Positions 25,779 through 33,683 of a stretch of DNA of 64,000 nucleotides are shown piece after piece; position 1 is the first letter of the stretch; each line of letters opens with the position of its first letter. The notes under the pieces are model-generated. The model was not told where the DNA came from. It worked only from the letters and a program-made list of their open reading frames with translations, and did not search any database. Both the position numbers and the translations under genes were made by a program. The DNA comes from Alg239-R122 sp041746135 (GTDB taxonomy: Bacteria; Pseudomonadota; Alphaproteobacteria; Sphingomonadales; Sphingomonadaceae): the NCBI GenBank assembly GCA_041746135.1, contig JBGTHQ010000037.1:62001-126000 (forward strand). Reading direction: 5' to 3'.

Positions 25779-26312
25779 TTATTTATCGCCTTGCGGGACC
25801 GAGAACGTGCCCGATACGCGGCCATCGCTTCCGGTCGTACCGGTTTCTCCGGAGGCACCGCCCGAACTGCGGCCATCGATCGTCGAGCGGCCGGAGCGCA
25901 GGTCGATAACCAATCGCCCACCGTTCAGCGTATCGGCACCGCGGCGCAGCCGTACATTGCCGACCATGGTGATGATACGTTTGTTGAAATCATAAACCGC
26001 CACATTGCCGCTCGCGCGTTCGTCCCCTTTGGTCACGACAACGCCCCCGGTTGCGTCCGCACGCTGAATATCGCTGCCCGAATAGGCAATCGTCGTGCGC
26101 GCCGATGTCAAGCGAAGCCCCGCCTGTTCTATGATGACATTGCCCGACAAAATGACCCGTTTCTGGCGGTCCTGAAGCTCAATACGGTTGGCATCGAAAT
26201 TAACCGGGGCGTTGCTGTTATGATTGGTCAGCGATTGCGCGCTCACCATGGCGGAGCCCATAATCGTAAATCCGGCCAGGAACAGGCTTATGGACGCATA
26301 TTTTCTCATCAT
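25779..26312 (-). CDS. lptA: LPS transport periplasmic protein LptA
   Basis: Periplasmic bridge protein (177 aa) of the LPS export pathway. A signal peptide ends near VSAQ (about residue 25), followed by the OstA-type beta-jellyroll with INRIELQDRQ-like strands (here ANRIELQDRQKRVILSGNVII), and a Gly/Ser-rich tail. The order lptC, lptA, lptB on one strand supports the assignment. The gap to lptB is 173 bases, larger than the others in this run, and is AT-rich, so lptB-rpoN may also have its own promoter. Confidence 0.9.
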   Translation of the reverse strand: MMRKYASISLFLAGFTIMGSAMVSAQSLTNHNSNAPVNFDANRIELQDRQKRVILSGNVIIEQAGLRLTSARTTIAYSGSDIQRADATGGVVVTKGDERASGNVAVYDFNKRIITMVGNVRLRRGADTLNGGRLVIDLRSGRSTIDGRSSGGASGETGTTGSDGRVSGTFSVPQGDK

Positions 26313-26373
26313 CTTACCCTTTATAACCTTGCACCGGTTGGTCGGCAGGAAATCCGCTGCGTCTTCCTACAGT

Positions 26374-27006
26374 TCATCTTCCGGCCTGCATCCGCATTTT
26401 CGCATTGCCTTCCAGCACAACCGTGCGGTTGTTAAGATCCGCGGTTAACTTGTTTGCGCTGAACGTACCCTGAGGAACCCGGCCGGTAACAGCACCGCGG
26501 CTTTCCATGCGGCGGGATTTGAGATCGATATCGACATTGCGCGTCTGCAATCGGTATCCCGCGGCAGTGTTCAATCTAACGGGTCCATCGATGACCACCG
26601 TTTCCTTGTCCATATTGTAAGCGCCATCGTTCGCGGTCAGCGTCGCCAGGCCGCTGTCGAGCATGATTTTAGCAATAAGCGCGTTCATTTCGACAACCGG
26701 CAGCAGCGAGGTGCGCTGTACGGCCGAGTCGGCTTTCAGTGAAAAAGCCCGGCCCCGGCTATCTTCGCCCCGATATTCGGCGTTGCTGACGCGTAGCCGG
26801 TCCTTGGCAATATCGACCTTGTTCTTGTCGAGCAGAAAGCTGACATCGCCGGATTTGTTGAGCGGTGCAAGCGCAAGAAACGCGAACAGCGCGCCGATTG
26901 CCGATGGCAGGGCGACACGCAATACGGCTATCACCTTGTCGCGCAGGCTTCCCGGTGCCGCACCAGCGTGGCGGCGCGTCCGCATGCGTTCGGCTATGGC
27001 GCTCAT
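26374..27006 (-). CDS. lptC: LPS export bitopic membrane protein LptC
   Basis: 210-aa single-span inner-membrane protein that passes LPS from LptB2FG to LptA. A basic N-terminus (about residues 1-25) is followed by one helix (about 27-47) and a periplasmic jellyroll domain. Sequence identity in this family is low, so the call rests on the topology, the beta-rich pattern (ADLNNRTVVLEGNAKMRM near the end) and its place directly before lptA. It follows rnd by 60 bases. Confidence 0.87.
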   Translation of the reverse strand: MSAIAERMRTRRHAGAAPGSLRDKVIAVLRVALPSAIGALFAFLALAPLNKSGDVSFLLDKNKVDIAKDRLRVSNAEYRGEDSRGRAFSLKADSAVQRTSLLPVVEMNALIAKIMLDSGLATLTANDGAYNMDKETVVIDGPVRLNTAAGYRLQTRNVDIDLKSRRMESRGAVTGRVPQGTFSANKLTADLNNRTVVLEGNAKMRMQAGR

Positions 27007-27066
27007 GATTGCTGTCCTAATAGTAGGCGCGCAAAATCGCGCCGTAGCTGGGTTATCCCCTATATA

Positions 27067-27684
27067 TTAATTGTGTGCGAAAATATCAATTTCCGCCCAC
27101 CCCATCAAGTCGAGTTCGGCACGGCGCGGCAGGAAATCGAAACAGGCCTGCGCAATGTCCATTCGGCCTTCGCGTTTGAGGCGAAGAGTCATCTCGTCGC
27201 GCAATTCATGCAGGAAGCGTACGTCGCTGGCCGCATAGTCGCGCTGGGCATCAGACAGTAAAGGGCCGCCCCAGTCGCTCGATTGCTGTTGCTTGCTGAT
27301 ATCCTTGCCGAGCAATTCACGCACCAGTTCCTTCAACCCGTGCCGATCCGTATACGTACGAATCAGGCGCGATGCGATTTTGGTGCAGAAAACGGGGGCG
27401 GCTGTGACATTGAGATAATGGTCGATCGCAGCCAGATCGAACCGACCGAAATGATACAGCTTCACGCGCGCGGGATCGGCCAACACGGCACGCAGATTGG
27501 GCGCGGCATAATCGCTATCGGGAGAAAAACGGACCAGGTGCTCGTCGTCGCCGCCGTCGCTGATCTGCACCAGGCAAAGACGGTCGCGCGGTGTGATAAG
27601 ACCCATGGTTTCGGTATCGACGGCGATATCGCCCTGACCTAAGACGCCTTGGGGCAGGTCTTCTTCATGGAAATAAACTGTCAT
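27067..27684 (-). CDS. Short ribonuclease D-like 3'-5' exonuclease
   Basis: 205-aa DnaQ-like exonuclease consisting only of the nuclease domain: ExoI motif DTETMGL at about residues 23-29, ExoII in LYHFGRFDLAAI, and ExoIII with YAASDVRFL. The HRDC domains of E. coli RNase D are missing; this short form is widespread in alphaproteobacteria. The ATG at 27684 begins MTVYFHEEDLP; the open frame upstream has no family similarity. It is the first gene of the run to lptC-lptA-lptB-rpoN. The substrate is presumably the 3' end of RNA, by family. Confidence 0.88.
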   Translation of the reverse strand: MTVYFHEEDLPQGVLGQGDIAVDTETMGLITPRDRLCLVQISDGGDDEHLVRFSPDSDYAAPNLRAVLADPARVKLYHFGRFDLAAIDHYLNVTAAPVFCTKIASRLIRTYTDRHGLKELVRELLGKDISKQQQSSDWGGPLLSDAQRDYAASDVRFLHELRDEMTLRLKREGRMDIAQACFDFLPRRAELDLMGWAEIDIFAHN

Positions 27685-27763
27685 ACGCAAAATTGCCTTA
27701 TTGATGTGTTGGCGGCACTTCGCCTTCGCCACACTCGTGCAATATCTAGTATCGCACAGATGG

Positions 27764-28510
27764 TTATTCGTTCGCGGCTTTACCGGCTTTTGAGCGTCGG
27801 GCAAGCATATTGAGGCCCTCGACGAAAGCGGAAAAGGCCATTGCCCCATAGATAATTTCTTTAGGAACATAAAAACCGAAGCCGTCGGCTATGAGGCTCA
27901 TGCCGATCATGAACAAAAATGCCAGCGCCAGCATGACGACCGTGGGATTATGCTCCAGAAACTGCGCCAATGGCCTTGCTGCCAGCAACATCACCGTTAC
28001 GGCCACCAAGACCGCAATTACCATTACCGAAATATGGTCGGTCATGCCGACGGCGGTAATAATCGAATCGAGTGAGAAAACGAGATCGAGCATGATAATC
28101 TGGCCAATCGCCGCGCCAAAAGCCATGCTTGCCTGCCGGGTATCGAACAAGTCCTGATTCGGATTGTGGTCAACGCTGTGATGGATTTCCTTCGTCGCTT
28201 TCCATACCAGAAAAAGCCCCCCGGCGATCAGGATCACGTCCCGCCACGAAAACTCGAGCCCGAACAATTCAAAAATCGGCTGTGTCAGTTGGACTATGAC
28301 GAACACCAGGCTGAGCAATACCAGCCGCAAGCCAAGCGCCAGGCCAATGCCGATCATCCGCGCCTTGGGCCGCTGTTCTTCCGGCAATTTGTTGGTGATG
28401 ATCGAAATGAAAATGAGGTTATCGATTCCCAGAACGACTTCCATCACGATCAGTGCCGCCAAAGCGGCCCACACGGAGGGTTCTGAAAACAGCGAGATAA
28501 GGTTTTCCAT
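27764..28510 (-). CDS. TerC-family integral membrane protein
   Basis: 248-aa membrane protein with about seven helices and the TerC/Alx motif pairs of acidic residues in helices (LIVMEVVLGIDNLIFISI near residues 17-34 and IMLDLVFSLDSIITAVGM near 127-144). TerC-family proteins have been linked to manganese export and to metal loading of exported enzymes. I start at the ATG 28510, MENLISLFSEP. It is separated from rnd by 79 bases and faces the cold-shock gene divergently across 393 bases. Confidence 0.88.
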   Translation of the reverse strand: MENLISLFSEPSVWAALAALIVMEVVLGIDNLIFISIITNKLPEEQRPKARMIGIGLALGLRLVLLSLVFVIVQLTQPIFELFGLEFSWRDVILIAGGLFLVWKATKEIHHSVDHNPNQDLFDTRQASMAFGAAIGQIIMLDLVFSLDSIITAVGMTDHISVMVIAVLVAVTVMLLAARPLAQFLEHNPTVVMLALAFLFMIGMSLIADGFGFYVPKEIIYGAMAFSAFVEGLNMLARRSKAGKAANE

Positions 28511-28903
28511 CGATATGCTAATGCCTTTACACGATTCGTCTGGCAAGAGCGGAATTCATCATCGACCGGGGTTGCTGTGGCGATAAAAGTCATCGCCACG
28601 TCATAATATTGCTATACTCACACAGCTGTTCGGGTAAATAATATTGTTATGGGGCATTTTTGCCACACATACATGTTTATGCGACAAGGATTTTATTCGC
28701 AAAATCCGATTTTTTAGGTTATGCGAGTCCAGTCTGTTCCACGCATTGCATTATGCAGGTGCAGGCTGAATATGAAGAGCGCCCTGACGCCCGTGAGTTA
28801 AACGGATACGCGCGGTACCCTTATCACCCTGTGGTGACCGGAAATTCGTCCGTTCCGTAATCCATTCTATGATACCGGGCGAAGCGAAAGTGAATTTTAA
28901 GGC
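28511..28903. promoter_or_regulatory. Long divergent leader upstream of the cold-shock gene
   Basis: 393 bases with no convincing gene. The first half is AT-rich and likely contains the promoters of the TerC gene and the cold-shock gene. A hairpin TCACCCTGTGGTGA lies at about 28826-28839, within the probable leader. Cold-shock mRNAs often carry long structured 5' leaders that change fold with temperature; whether this one does is an inference. Short ORFs here lack ribosome sites. Confidence 0.45.
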
Positions 28904-29611
28904 ATGAGTTTTGACAGAGGCCGGCGTGGCAAGGGCCGGGATAAGCGCGACCAATTCGGTGACGAAAATTTCGACGGATATCAAGGGAGCGGCGGTCGTT
29001 TCGACGGCGGCGGGTATAACAACACCAACTCCAACCGTTTCAGCGGTAGCGAAAGCAGCGGCGGTGGCTATAGCGGTGGCGGCGCTCCGCGTTCCGGCGG
29101 CAACGCTGGTGGCGGCATGCCCGCACAGGTGGTTGGCGAAGGCAAAGGCGTCGTAAAGTTCTTCAATGCCCAAAAAGGATTCGGCTTTATCCAGCGCGAG
29201 GATGGCGGTGAAGATGTATTCGTCCATATCAGCGCGGTCGAAAAAGCCGGTCTTTCCAGTCTGGCCGAAGGCCAGAGCCTGGAGTTCACGCTGGTGGATC
29301 GTAGCGGCAAAGTCTCGGCCAGCGACCTGAAGATCGAAGGCGAAGTGCTTGCGGCACCGGCGCGCGAAGAACAGCCCAAACGCGAACTGACCGGCGAGCG
29401 TACCAGCGGTACGGTCAAATTTTTCAACAGTATGAAAGGTTTCGGCTTTATCACGCGCGACGATGGACAGGATGACGCATTCGTACACATTAGTGCAGTC
29501 GAGCGATCCGGTATGTCCGGCCTCGAAGAAGGCGACCAGCTGGAGTTCGACGTGGAAGTCGATCGTCGCGGCAAATATAGCGCGGTCAACCTTTCGCCCA
29601 AACAAGGCTGA
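28904..29611 (+). CDS. Two-domain cold-shock protein with Gly-rich N-terminus
   Basis: 235-aa RNA/DNA-binding protein. Residues 1-75 are disordered and rich in Gly, Arg, Asn and Ser (RGRRGKGRDKR, GSGGRFDGGGYNN). Two cold-shock domains follow, at about 82-147 and 165-232, each with RNP1 (KGFGFI) and RNP2 (DVFVHIS, DAFVHIS). A charged linker joins them. Tandem-CSD proteins are common in alphaproteobacteria; the glycine-rich front resembles eukaryotic RNA-binding tails. It is monocistronic, with a strong hairpin just after it. Confidence 0.92.
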   Translation: MSFDRGRRGKGRDKRDQFGDENFDGYQGSGGRFDGGGYNNTNSNRFSGSESSGGGYSGGGAPRSGGNAGGGMPAQVVGEGKGVVKFFNAQKGFGFIQREDGGEDVFVHISAVEKAGLSSLAEGQSLEFTLVDRSGKVSASDLKIEGEVLAAPAREEQPKRELTGERTSGTVKFFNSMKGFGFITRDDGQDDAFVHISAVERSGMSGLEEGDQLEFDVEVDRRGKYSAVNLSPKQG

Positions 29612-29635
29612 AAGTCAAAACACCCTATATAGAAG

Positions 29636-29671
29636 CAGGGGCGGCATATCGGATAAGATATGCCGCCCCTG
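29636..29671 (+). terminator. Perfect 15-bp hairpin after the cold-shock gene
   Basis: CAGGGGCGGCATATC, loop GGATAA, and the exact complement GATATGCCGCCCCTG. The stem is perfect and GC-rich at its base. Only a weak T-run (TAATATT) follows, so termination on the plus strand is likely but not textbook. It sits 25 bases after the stop, and the dps gene ends 51 bases further, so it could serve both directions. Confidence 0.7.
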
Positions 29672-29721
29672 TAATATTGCCATAACCCGCCCGGCCATGC
29701 GGGGCAGTGTAGCTTTCAATC

Positions 29722-30183
29722 TTACTTGATCGTCTCGCGCAGAAACCACGCACGCTCCTCGGCCTGATCGGTCCAGTCGTCGAGCAAACCGTCGGTTGCG
29801 TTGTCACCGGCCGCCTCACAAAGCTCCTTGGCGGCCTTGAAGCCTTTGACCAGCATCATGTTATCATCGTGCAATTCCTTCAGCATCGCTTTTGCGTCAA
29901 CATGAGACTTGTCATTATCCTTGATAGTTTGTTTGGAAGCAACCGAACCGATCGAGGTAAGAGTGCGATGTCCAATTTTGCGTACGCGTTCGGCCATGGC
30001 ATCGGTGATACCGATGATTTCTGCCCCGTGCTCGTCCAGCATACGATGGTAATCGCGAAAATGCGGGCCATCCACGTGCCAGTGAAAATTTTTCGTCTTC
30101 AAAAATAGCGCGTAGCTGTCCGCAAGTAATCCGTTAAGTGCATCGGCCAGGGCTTTGGTGGCGTTTTCATTGTTAGCTGACAT
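29722..30183 (-). CDS. dps: Dps-family ferritin-like DNA protection protein
   Basis: 153-aa four-helix ferritin-like protein that stores iron and shields DNA in stress. The dinuclear-site residues are in KTKNFHWHVDGPHFRDYHRMLDEH at about residues 29-52, i.e. His in FHWHV, then Asp and Glu in LDEHG. No long basic N-terminal tail is seen, so DNA binding may be weak. AAGGATCC precedes the ATG as ribosome site. It stands alone. Confidence 0.93.
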   Translation of the reverse strand: MSANNENATKALADALNGLLADSYALFLKTKNFHWHVDGPHFRDYHRMLDEHGAEIIGITDAMAERVRKIGHRTLTSIGSVASKQTIKDNDKSHVDAKAMLKELHDDNMMLVKGFKAAKELCEAAGDNATDGLLDDWTDQAEERAWFLRETIK

Positions 30184-30322
30184 AGGGATCCTTCCGATAA
30201 ATTGTCAAATTCTGAATATAATGTGTAAACGCCGCGCTATCGAAATTGTGCCCTGACATGTTTATAAGAATAAATTGTCTGATAGAGTGAGGAAAACCAT
30301 CAGTGGCATGGCGTAGATCGGC

Positions 30323-30892
30323 TCACCCGAACAGCCCGAATGCTTGCATTCCAGCAACCAGTCCGACCAATAGGAATATGACGCCCCCTACAACGCGCAC
30401 AATCTTTATCGGTATCAGTACGGCGAGTCTTTCGCGCAAGATTATAGCCGCCACGCATGTCATGATGATGCCGAGCGCACCCCCAAGCGCCGTTAGCTCT
30501 GGCGCCTGTGTCCTCGCGGCGGTGGCAGCTATGATAAATTGTCCCTTATCGCCCAATTGCAATATGAACAGTCCCAGAAAACTGGTCAGCAATGCGCTCG
30601 TTTTCCAACTGCTCAGCGTATCGATTCCGCGCCGCCACCAAAGCATGCTTGCCCCGGCAAGCGCAAAGGACAATGCGTAGAAAAGCCTTTCCGCATCCTC
30701 GCTGATCAGCATGCCGAGATAGGCGCCGCCATAGGCGGAAATACATGAATTGAGTAAGGTCGCTGCTATAAGACCATATATAATGGGTTTTTCGCGGCCG
30801 AAACGCAGGGCGAGTACCGCGCATAGTATCTGTGTACGGTCCCCCATTTCCGCCCAAGCGGTCGCTAGTAACGTGGTCAAAAAAGCGTCCAC
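30323..30892 (-). CDS. TMEM165/GDT1 (UPF0016) family cation transporter
   Basis: 189-aa membrane protein with six helices in two inverted repeats, each with the family motif E/Q-x-G-D-[KR]: WAEMGDRTQ at about residues 13-21 and LQLGDKGQF at about 111-119. Bacterial relatives export manganese, and eukaryotic ones move Mn2+ or Ca2+. The second motif has Gln where Glu is usual, which may change selectivity. The start is GTG (30892), 6 bases after the stop of a 107-aa unknown gene, so they are probably co-transcribed. Confidence 0.87.
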   Translation of the reverse strand: MDAFLTTLLATAWAEMGDRTQILCAVLALRFGREKPIIYGLIAATLLNSCISAYGGAYLGMLISEDAERLFYALSFALAGASMLWWRRGIDTLSSWKTSALLTSFLGLFILQLGDKGQFIIAATAARTQAPELTALGGALGIIMTCVAAIILRERLAVLIPIKIVRVVGGVIFLLVGLVAGMQAFGLFG

Positions 30893-30898
30893 GCGGGT

Positions 30899-31222
30899 TT
30901 ACCGCACACCGTAAACGGCAAGCGAGGCCAGCAAGGTACCGGCCGCTCCTGATGAATGCGGCGATATGCCCACCGAATCGGCCAACACATTGAGATAATG
31001 CAGCGCCATCGTATTACACCGGCTGCGGGCCAGTGCGCTTTCGAAACTGCGGATAATGACAACACATTCTGACATATTTCTGGAGACAGCCATCCCTCTC
31101 AACTCTTCGAGTTCGCTGAGCAATGTGTACATATCAATGCGCAATAGATTTTCCCGTACCAAGTCAATGCGCGCGAGCATGATTCCGTTATGCATAGAGT
31201 CCATTTTGACATATGCCGTCAT
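30899..31222 (-). CDS. Unknown 107-aa protein upstream of the GDT1-like gene
   Basis: Not recognised. 107 residues from the ATG at 31222, which has a good ribosome site (AAGGA, 7 bases away; the open frame begins one codon earlier with GTG). No signal peptide or membrane segment. The N-terminal two thirds look helical and charged (LLSELEELRGMAVSRNM), ending in a small, Gly/Ser/Ala-rich tail. It is 6 bases from the transporter gene. It may be a genuine small cytosolic protein of this lineage. Confidence 0.6.
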   Translation of the reverse strand: MTAYVKMDSMHNGIMLARIDLVRENLLRIDMYTLLSELEELRGMAVSRNMSECVVIIRSFESALARSRCNTMALHYLNVLADSVGISPHSSGAAGTLLASLAVYGVR

Positions 31223-31523
31223 CACGTATTCCTTCCGACTTCACGGGGTAGAATATGCGCATGCTATGGTTAACAAAACGTTTGCGGGAGATGTTCCCGC
31301 TACCGCCGTGCAACCTGCGGGCAGGGATATTTTTCGTACTGTCCGTGCATCCCGCTTGACAGGACATCACATTTCACGCATTGGCACGCCTGAGTTTTGG
31401 CGGCTGCGACTCTGTAACGGAGCGGGACTGCTTGATTTTGAATTTTGGACTGAGCCGCGCCGTGTGCCTTCTTCACCTGCGCGTCAAAATGCCACCACAG
31501 TTAGAAACATAAAGGATTCGGAC
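31223..31523. other. Intergenic region before rpmG
   Basis: 301 bases between the divergent 107-aa gene and rpmG. An open frame runs through in the rpmG frame but lacks a start with a ribosome site and looks non-coding. TTGACA occurs at 31356-31361; I could not pair it with a good -10 box. The left part has a GCGGGA..TCCCGC hairpin (about 31287-31302). Confidence 0.45.
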
Positions 31524-31691
31524 ATGGCGAAACCAGCCAATGTAAAAATCAGACTGGTCAGCACTGCGGATACGGGCTTTTTCTACGTGACGAAAAAGAA
31601 CCCTCGCAATCTGACCGAAAAGCTTGTCTTCCGCAAATATGATCCGGTCGTACGCAAGCATGTCGAGTTCAAGGAAGCCAAGATCAAGTAA
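31524..31691 (+). CDS. rpmG: 50S ribosomal protein L33
   Basis: 55-aa ribosomal protein of the large subunit, start ATG 31524 with AAAGGA 7 bases upstream. The sequence MAKPANVKIRLVSTADTGFF and the basic core KKNPRNLTEKL match the cysteine-free L33 type (no CXXC zinc motifs), so it is the zinc-independent form. Full length ends KFKEAKIK-like (FKEAKIK). It is monocistronic and followed by a hairpin at 31763. Confidence 0.95.
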   Translation: MAKPANVKIRLVSTADTGFFYVTKKNPRNLTEKLVFRKYDPVVRKHVEFKEAKIK

Positions 31692-31762
31692 GTCTTGATT
31701 TGGTCCTGTTGCTTGCCAGAGGAACCTGTATCCGGTTTTGGCATTATTCGATCTATTCCAAT

Positions 31763-31797
31763 GAGCGCCTGCTGACACAAAGGTTCAGCGGGCGTTC
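31763..31797 (+). terminator. Hairpin after rpmG, ahead of lolA
   Basis: GAGCGCCTGCTGA pairs with TCAGCGGGCGTTC over 13 positions, two of them G-U, with a 9-base loop. It lies 71 bases after rpmG and 45 bases before lolA. Only a short AAT CGTT follows rather than a T-run, so intrinsic termination is plausible but not certain. Confidence 0.55.
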
Positions 31798-31841
31798 AAT
31801 CGTTCTGGCCTAATGATCGGATCATAGATTTGGAGAATAAT

Positions 31842-32495
31842 ATGCCGACCAAACGTACCTTATCCCTGACAGCGCTTGCGTTGCTGGCGCTATCACCGTT
31901 GGTGTTATCCGTACCATTGGCCCCCGCTGCCGCGCAATCGGGACAATCAGACCTTGCAAAAGTGACGCAGCATTTGAAAGCGGTCAAATCGATGACCGCC
32001 AATTTCACGCAGACCGACCGCTCCAACCAGACGGTAAGCGGAAAACTGACACTGAAACAGCCTGGCAAGATCCGGTTTCAGTACCAGAAAGATGTACCGC
32101 TCCTTATCGTCAGCGACGGCAAGGCGCTTACCTTGATCGATTATGAAGTGAACCAGGTCCAGCGCTGGCCGATCAGCAATAGCCCGCTTGGCGCGTTGCT
32201 CGATACCGATCGCGATCTTAGTAAGTTCGGCACCATTGTCCCCACGGGTGATCCCAATGTGCTGAGCGTGCGGGTCAAGGACCCCAAGCGCCCCGAATAT
32301 GGCGTGATTACCCTTATTTTCACTCGTTCGGCCACCGCTCCAGCCGGATTGAAGCTGGCAGGCTGGGTCGCGCTCGATTCCCAGAACAAACGTACTACTA
32401 TTCAGCTATCCGGACACAAATATGGCGTGGCCGTAGCCAATAGTGCATTTGACTGGGTCGATCCCCGGCCCAATAAACGTGGGCCGCGCCGATAG
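31842..32495 (+). CDS. lolA: Outer-membrane lipoprotein carrier LolA
   Basis: 217-aa periplasmic chaperone that carries lipoproteins from LolCDE to the outer membrane. The ATG at 31842 has TTTGGAGA as ribosome site; an in-frame TTG four codons earlier lies inside that site and is not used. A signal peptide (cleavage near AAAQS, about residue 31) is followed by the mostly beta LolA fold with VKSMTANFTQTD and GKLTLKQPGKIRFQY. The family is divergent in alphaproteobacteria, but this pattern is characteristic. Confidence 0.9.
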   Translation: MPTKRTLSLTALALLALSPLVLSVPLAPAAAQSGQSDLAKVTQHLKAVKSMTANFTQTDRSNQTVSGKLTLKQPGKIRFQYQKDVPLLIVSDGKALTLIDYEVNQVQRWPISNSPLGALLDTDRDLSKFGTIVPTGDPNVLSVRVKDPKRPEYGVITLIFTRSATAPAGLKLAGWVALDSQNKRTTIQLSGHKYGVAVANSAFDWVDPRPNKRGPRR

Positions 32496-32876
32496 AAGTT
32501 GCATAAAATATCATCTGATACACAGTTTTCAAAAGAATCGTGCTGACATAAGATATTTCGTAAAGGCGAGAGTTTTTTATGGCTATACCCGACATTGCAG
32601 ACAAACTGCCCTCATATGTCGACTAACTGCAGCTCCCAGATACATCCGTTCAGTTAACCGAAAGGAAAATTGGCGTATAAATTGAGGGGTAAGGAAGACA
32701 GACCGGGTTTCCCCCCTGTTGTCCGGTCACCAAAATTCTTCCTTATGACAACGCGTGACGAACGCAACAGAACCCTCGTTCCAAATGCCCCCGGAGCGAG
32801 GGTTTTTGTTGCGTGTGCATCCTGGTTTCAATTTCCGCTCTTGGGTTTGCCATAAAGCGCGGCTAGAGCATGGATC
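32496..32876. other. Intergenic region between lolA and xthA
   Basis: 381 bases without a gene I can support. A 61-codon plus-strand frame (32670-32855) has no ribosome site and overlaps a strong hairpin (32764-32813, listed separately). The part before 32700 is AT-rich. The ends could hold the xthA promoter. Confidence 0.5.
32764..32813 (+). terminator. Long imperfect hairpin with T-run, terminator or small RNA end
   Basis: GCAACAGAACCCTCGTTCC and GGAGCGAGGGTTTTTGTTGC are almost complementary over 19-20 bases, with an AAATGCCCCC loop between them. The inner stem CCCTCG..CGAGGG followed by TTTTT has the form of a rho-independent terminator on the plus strand. No gene ends close by (lolA stops 268 bases earlier), so it could also be the end of an unlisted small RNA. 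Confidence 0.5.
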
Positions 32877-33683
32877 ATGAGTTCGAATATCAAAATCGTC
32901 ACTTGGAACATCAACTCGGTGCGTTTTCGCGTCGAAACCGTGCAGCGCTTTCTGAAGGAAGAAAAGCCGGACATATTGTGTCTGCAGGAAACGAAAGTGA
33001 CCGACGAGCTTTTCCCCGAAGGCGCGTTTCGTCAGCTCGGCTATAACCACCAGGCACTCAACGGGCAGCCGATGCACCATGGCGTCGCGATTCTCAGCCG
33101 CATGCCATTGCATAACATCACCCGCAACGACTGGCAGGATAATGGCGAAGCCCGGCATATCGGCGCCGAGATAACAGGCGCGAGCGGCAAGTCGGTGCGA
33201 CTGGAAAACGTATATATCCCTGCCGGCGGAGAATTTCCCGACCGCGAGATCAATCCAAAATTCGGTCAGAAAATGGATTTTTACGGTCGCATGATCGATT
33301 GGGCAAAACAGCTCACCCAACCGACCATTCTGCTGGGCGATTTCAATATAGCCCCGTTGGAATGCGACGTATGGAGCCACAAGCAGCTGATCAACGTGGT
33401 CAGCCATACGCAGATCGAAATCGACCGTCTGTACGAACTGCGCGACGCGCATGGCTGGATCGACATCGGCCGAAAATTTATCCCCGCCCCCGCACGGCTG
33501 TATAGCTGGTGGAGCTACCGCGCCCGCGATTGGGCCAAATCGGACAAGGGCCGTCGTCTCGACCATATCTGGGTCTCGCCCGAGCTGGAAGACTGCGTGA
33601 TCAATCACAGGGTGCTCGAACCCGTGCGCAGCTGGGCCCAGCCTTCCGATCACGCCCCACTGGTCAGCGAGTTCCGTCTCTAA
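32877..33683 (+). CDS. xthA: Exodeoxyribonuclease III
   Basis: 268-aa Mg-dependent AP endonuclease and 3'-5' exonuclease of base excision repair. Family motifs in order are TWNINSVR (about residues 8-15), CLQETK (about 38-43, catalytic Glu), LGDFNIAP (about 155-162) and SDHAPL near the end (catalytic His). The ATG is at 32877. Its TAA shares one base with the ATG of ribA (TAATG). Confidence 0.95.
   Translation: MSSNIKIVTWNINSVRFRVETVQRFLKEEKPDILCLQETKVTDELFPEGAFRQLGYNHQALNGQPMHHGVAILSRMPLHNITRNDWQDNGEARHIGAEITGASGKSVRLENVYIPAGGEFPDREINPKFGQKMDFYGRMIDWAKQLTQPTILLGDFNIAPLECDVWSHKQLINVVSHTQIEIDRLYELRDAHGWIDIGRKFIPAPARLYSWWSYRARDWAKSDKGRRLDHIWVSPELEDCVINHRVLEPVRSWAQPSDHAPLVSEFRL

Noticed and set aside
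32670..32855. 61-codon plus-strand frame between lolA and xthA
   Set aside because: No ribosome site, and it runs through a strong terminator-like hairpin.
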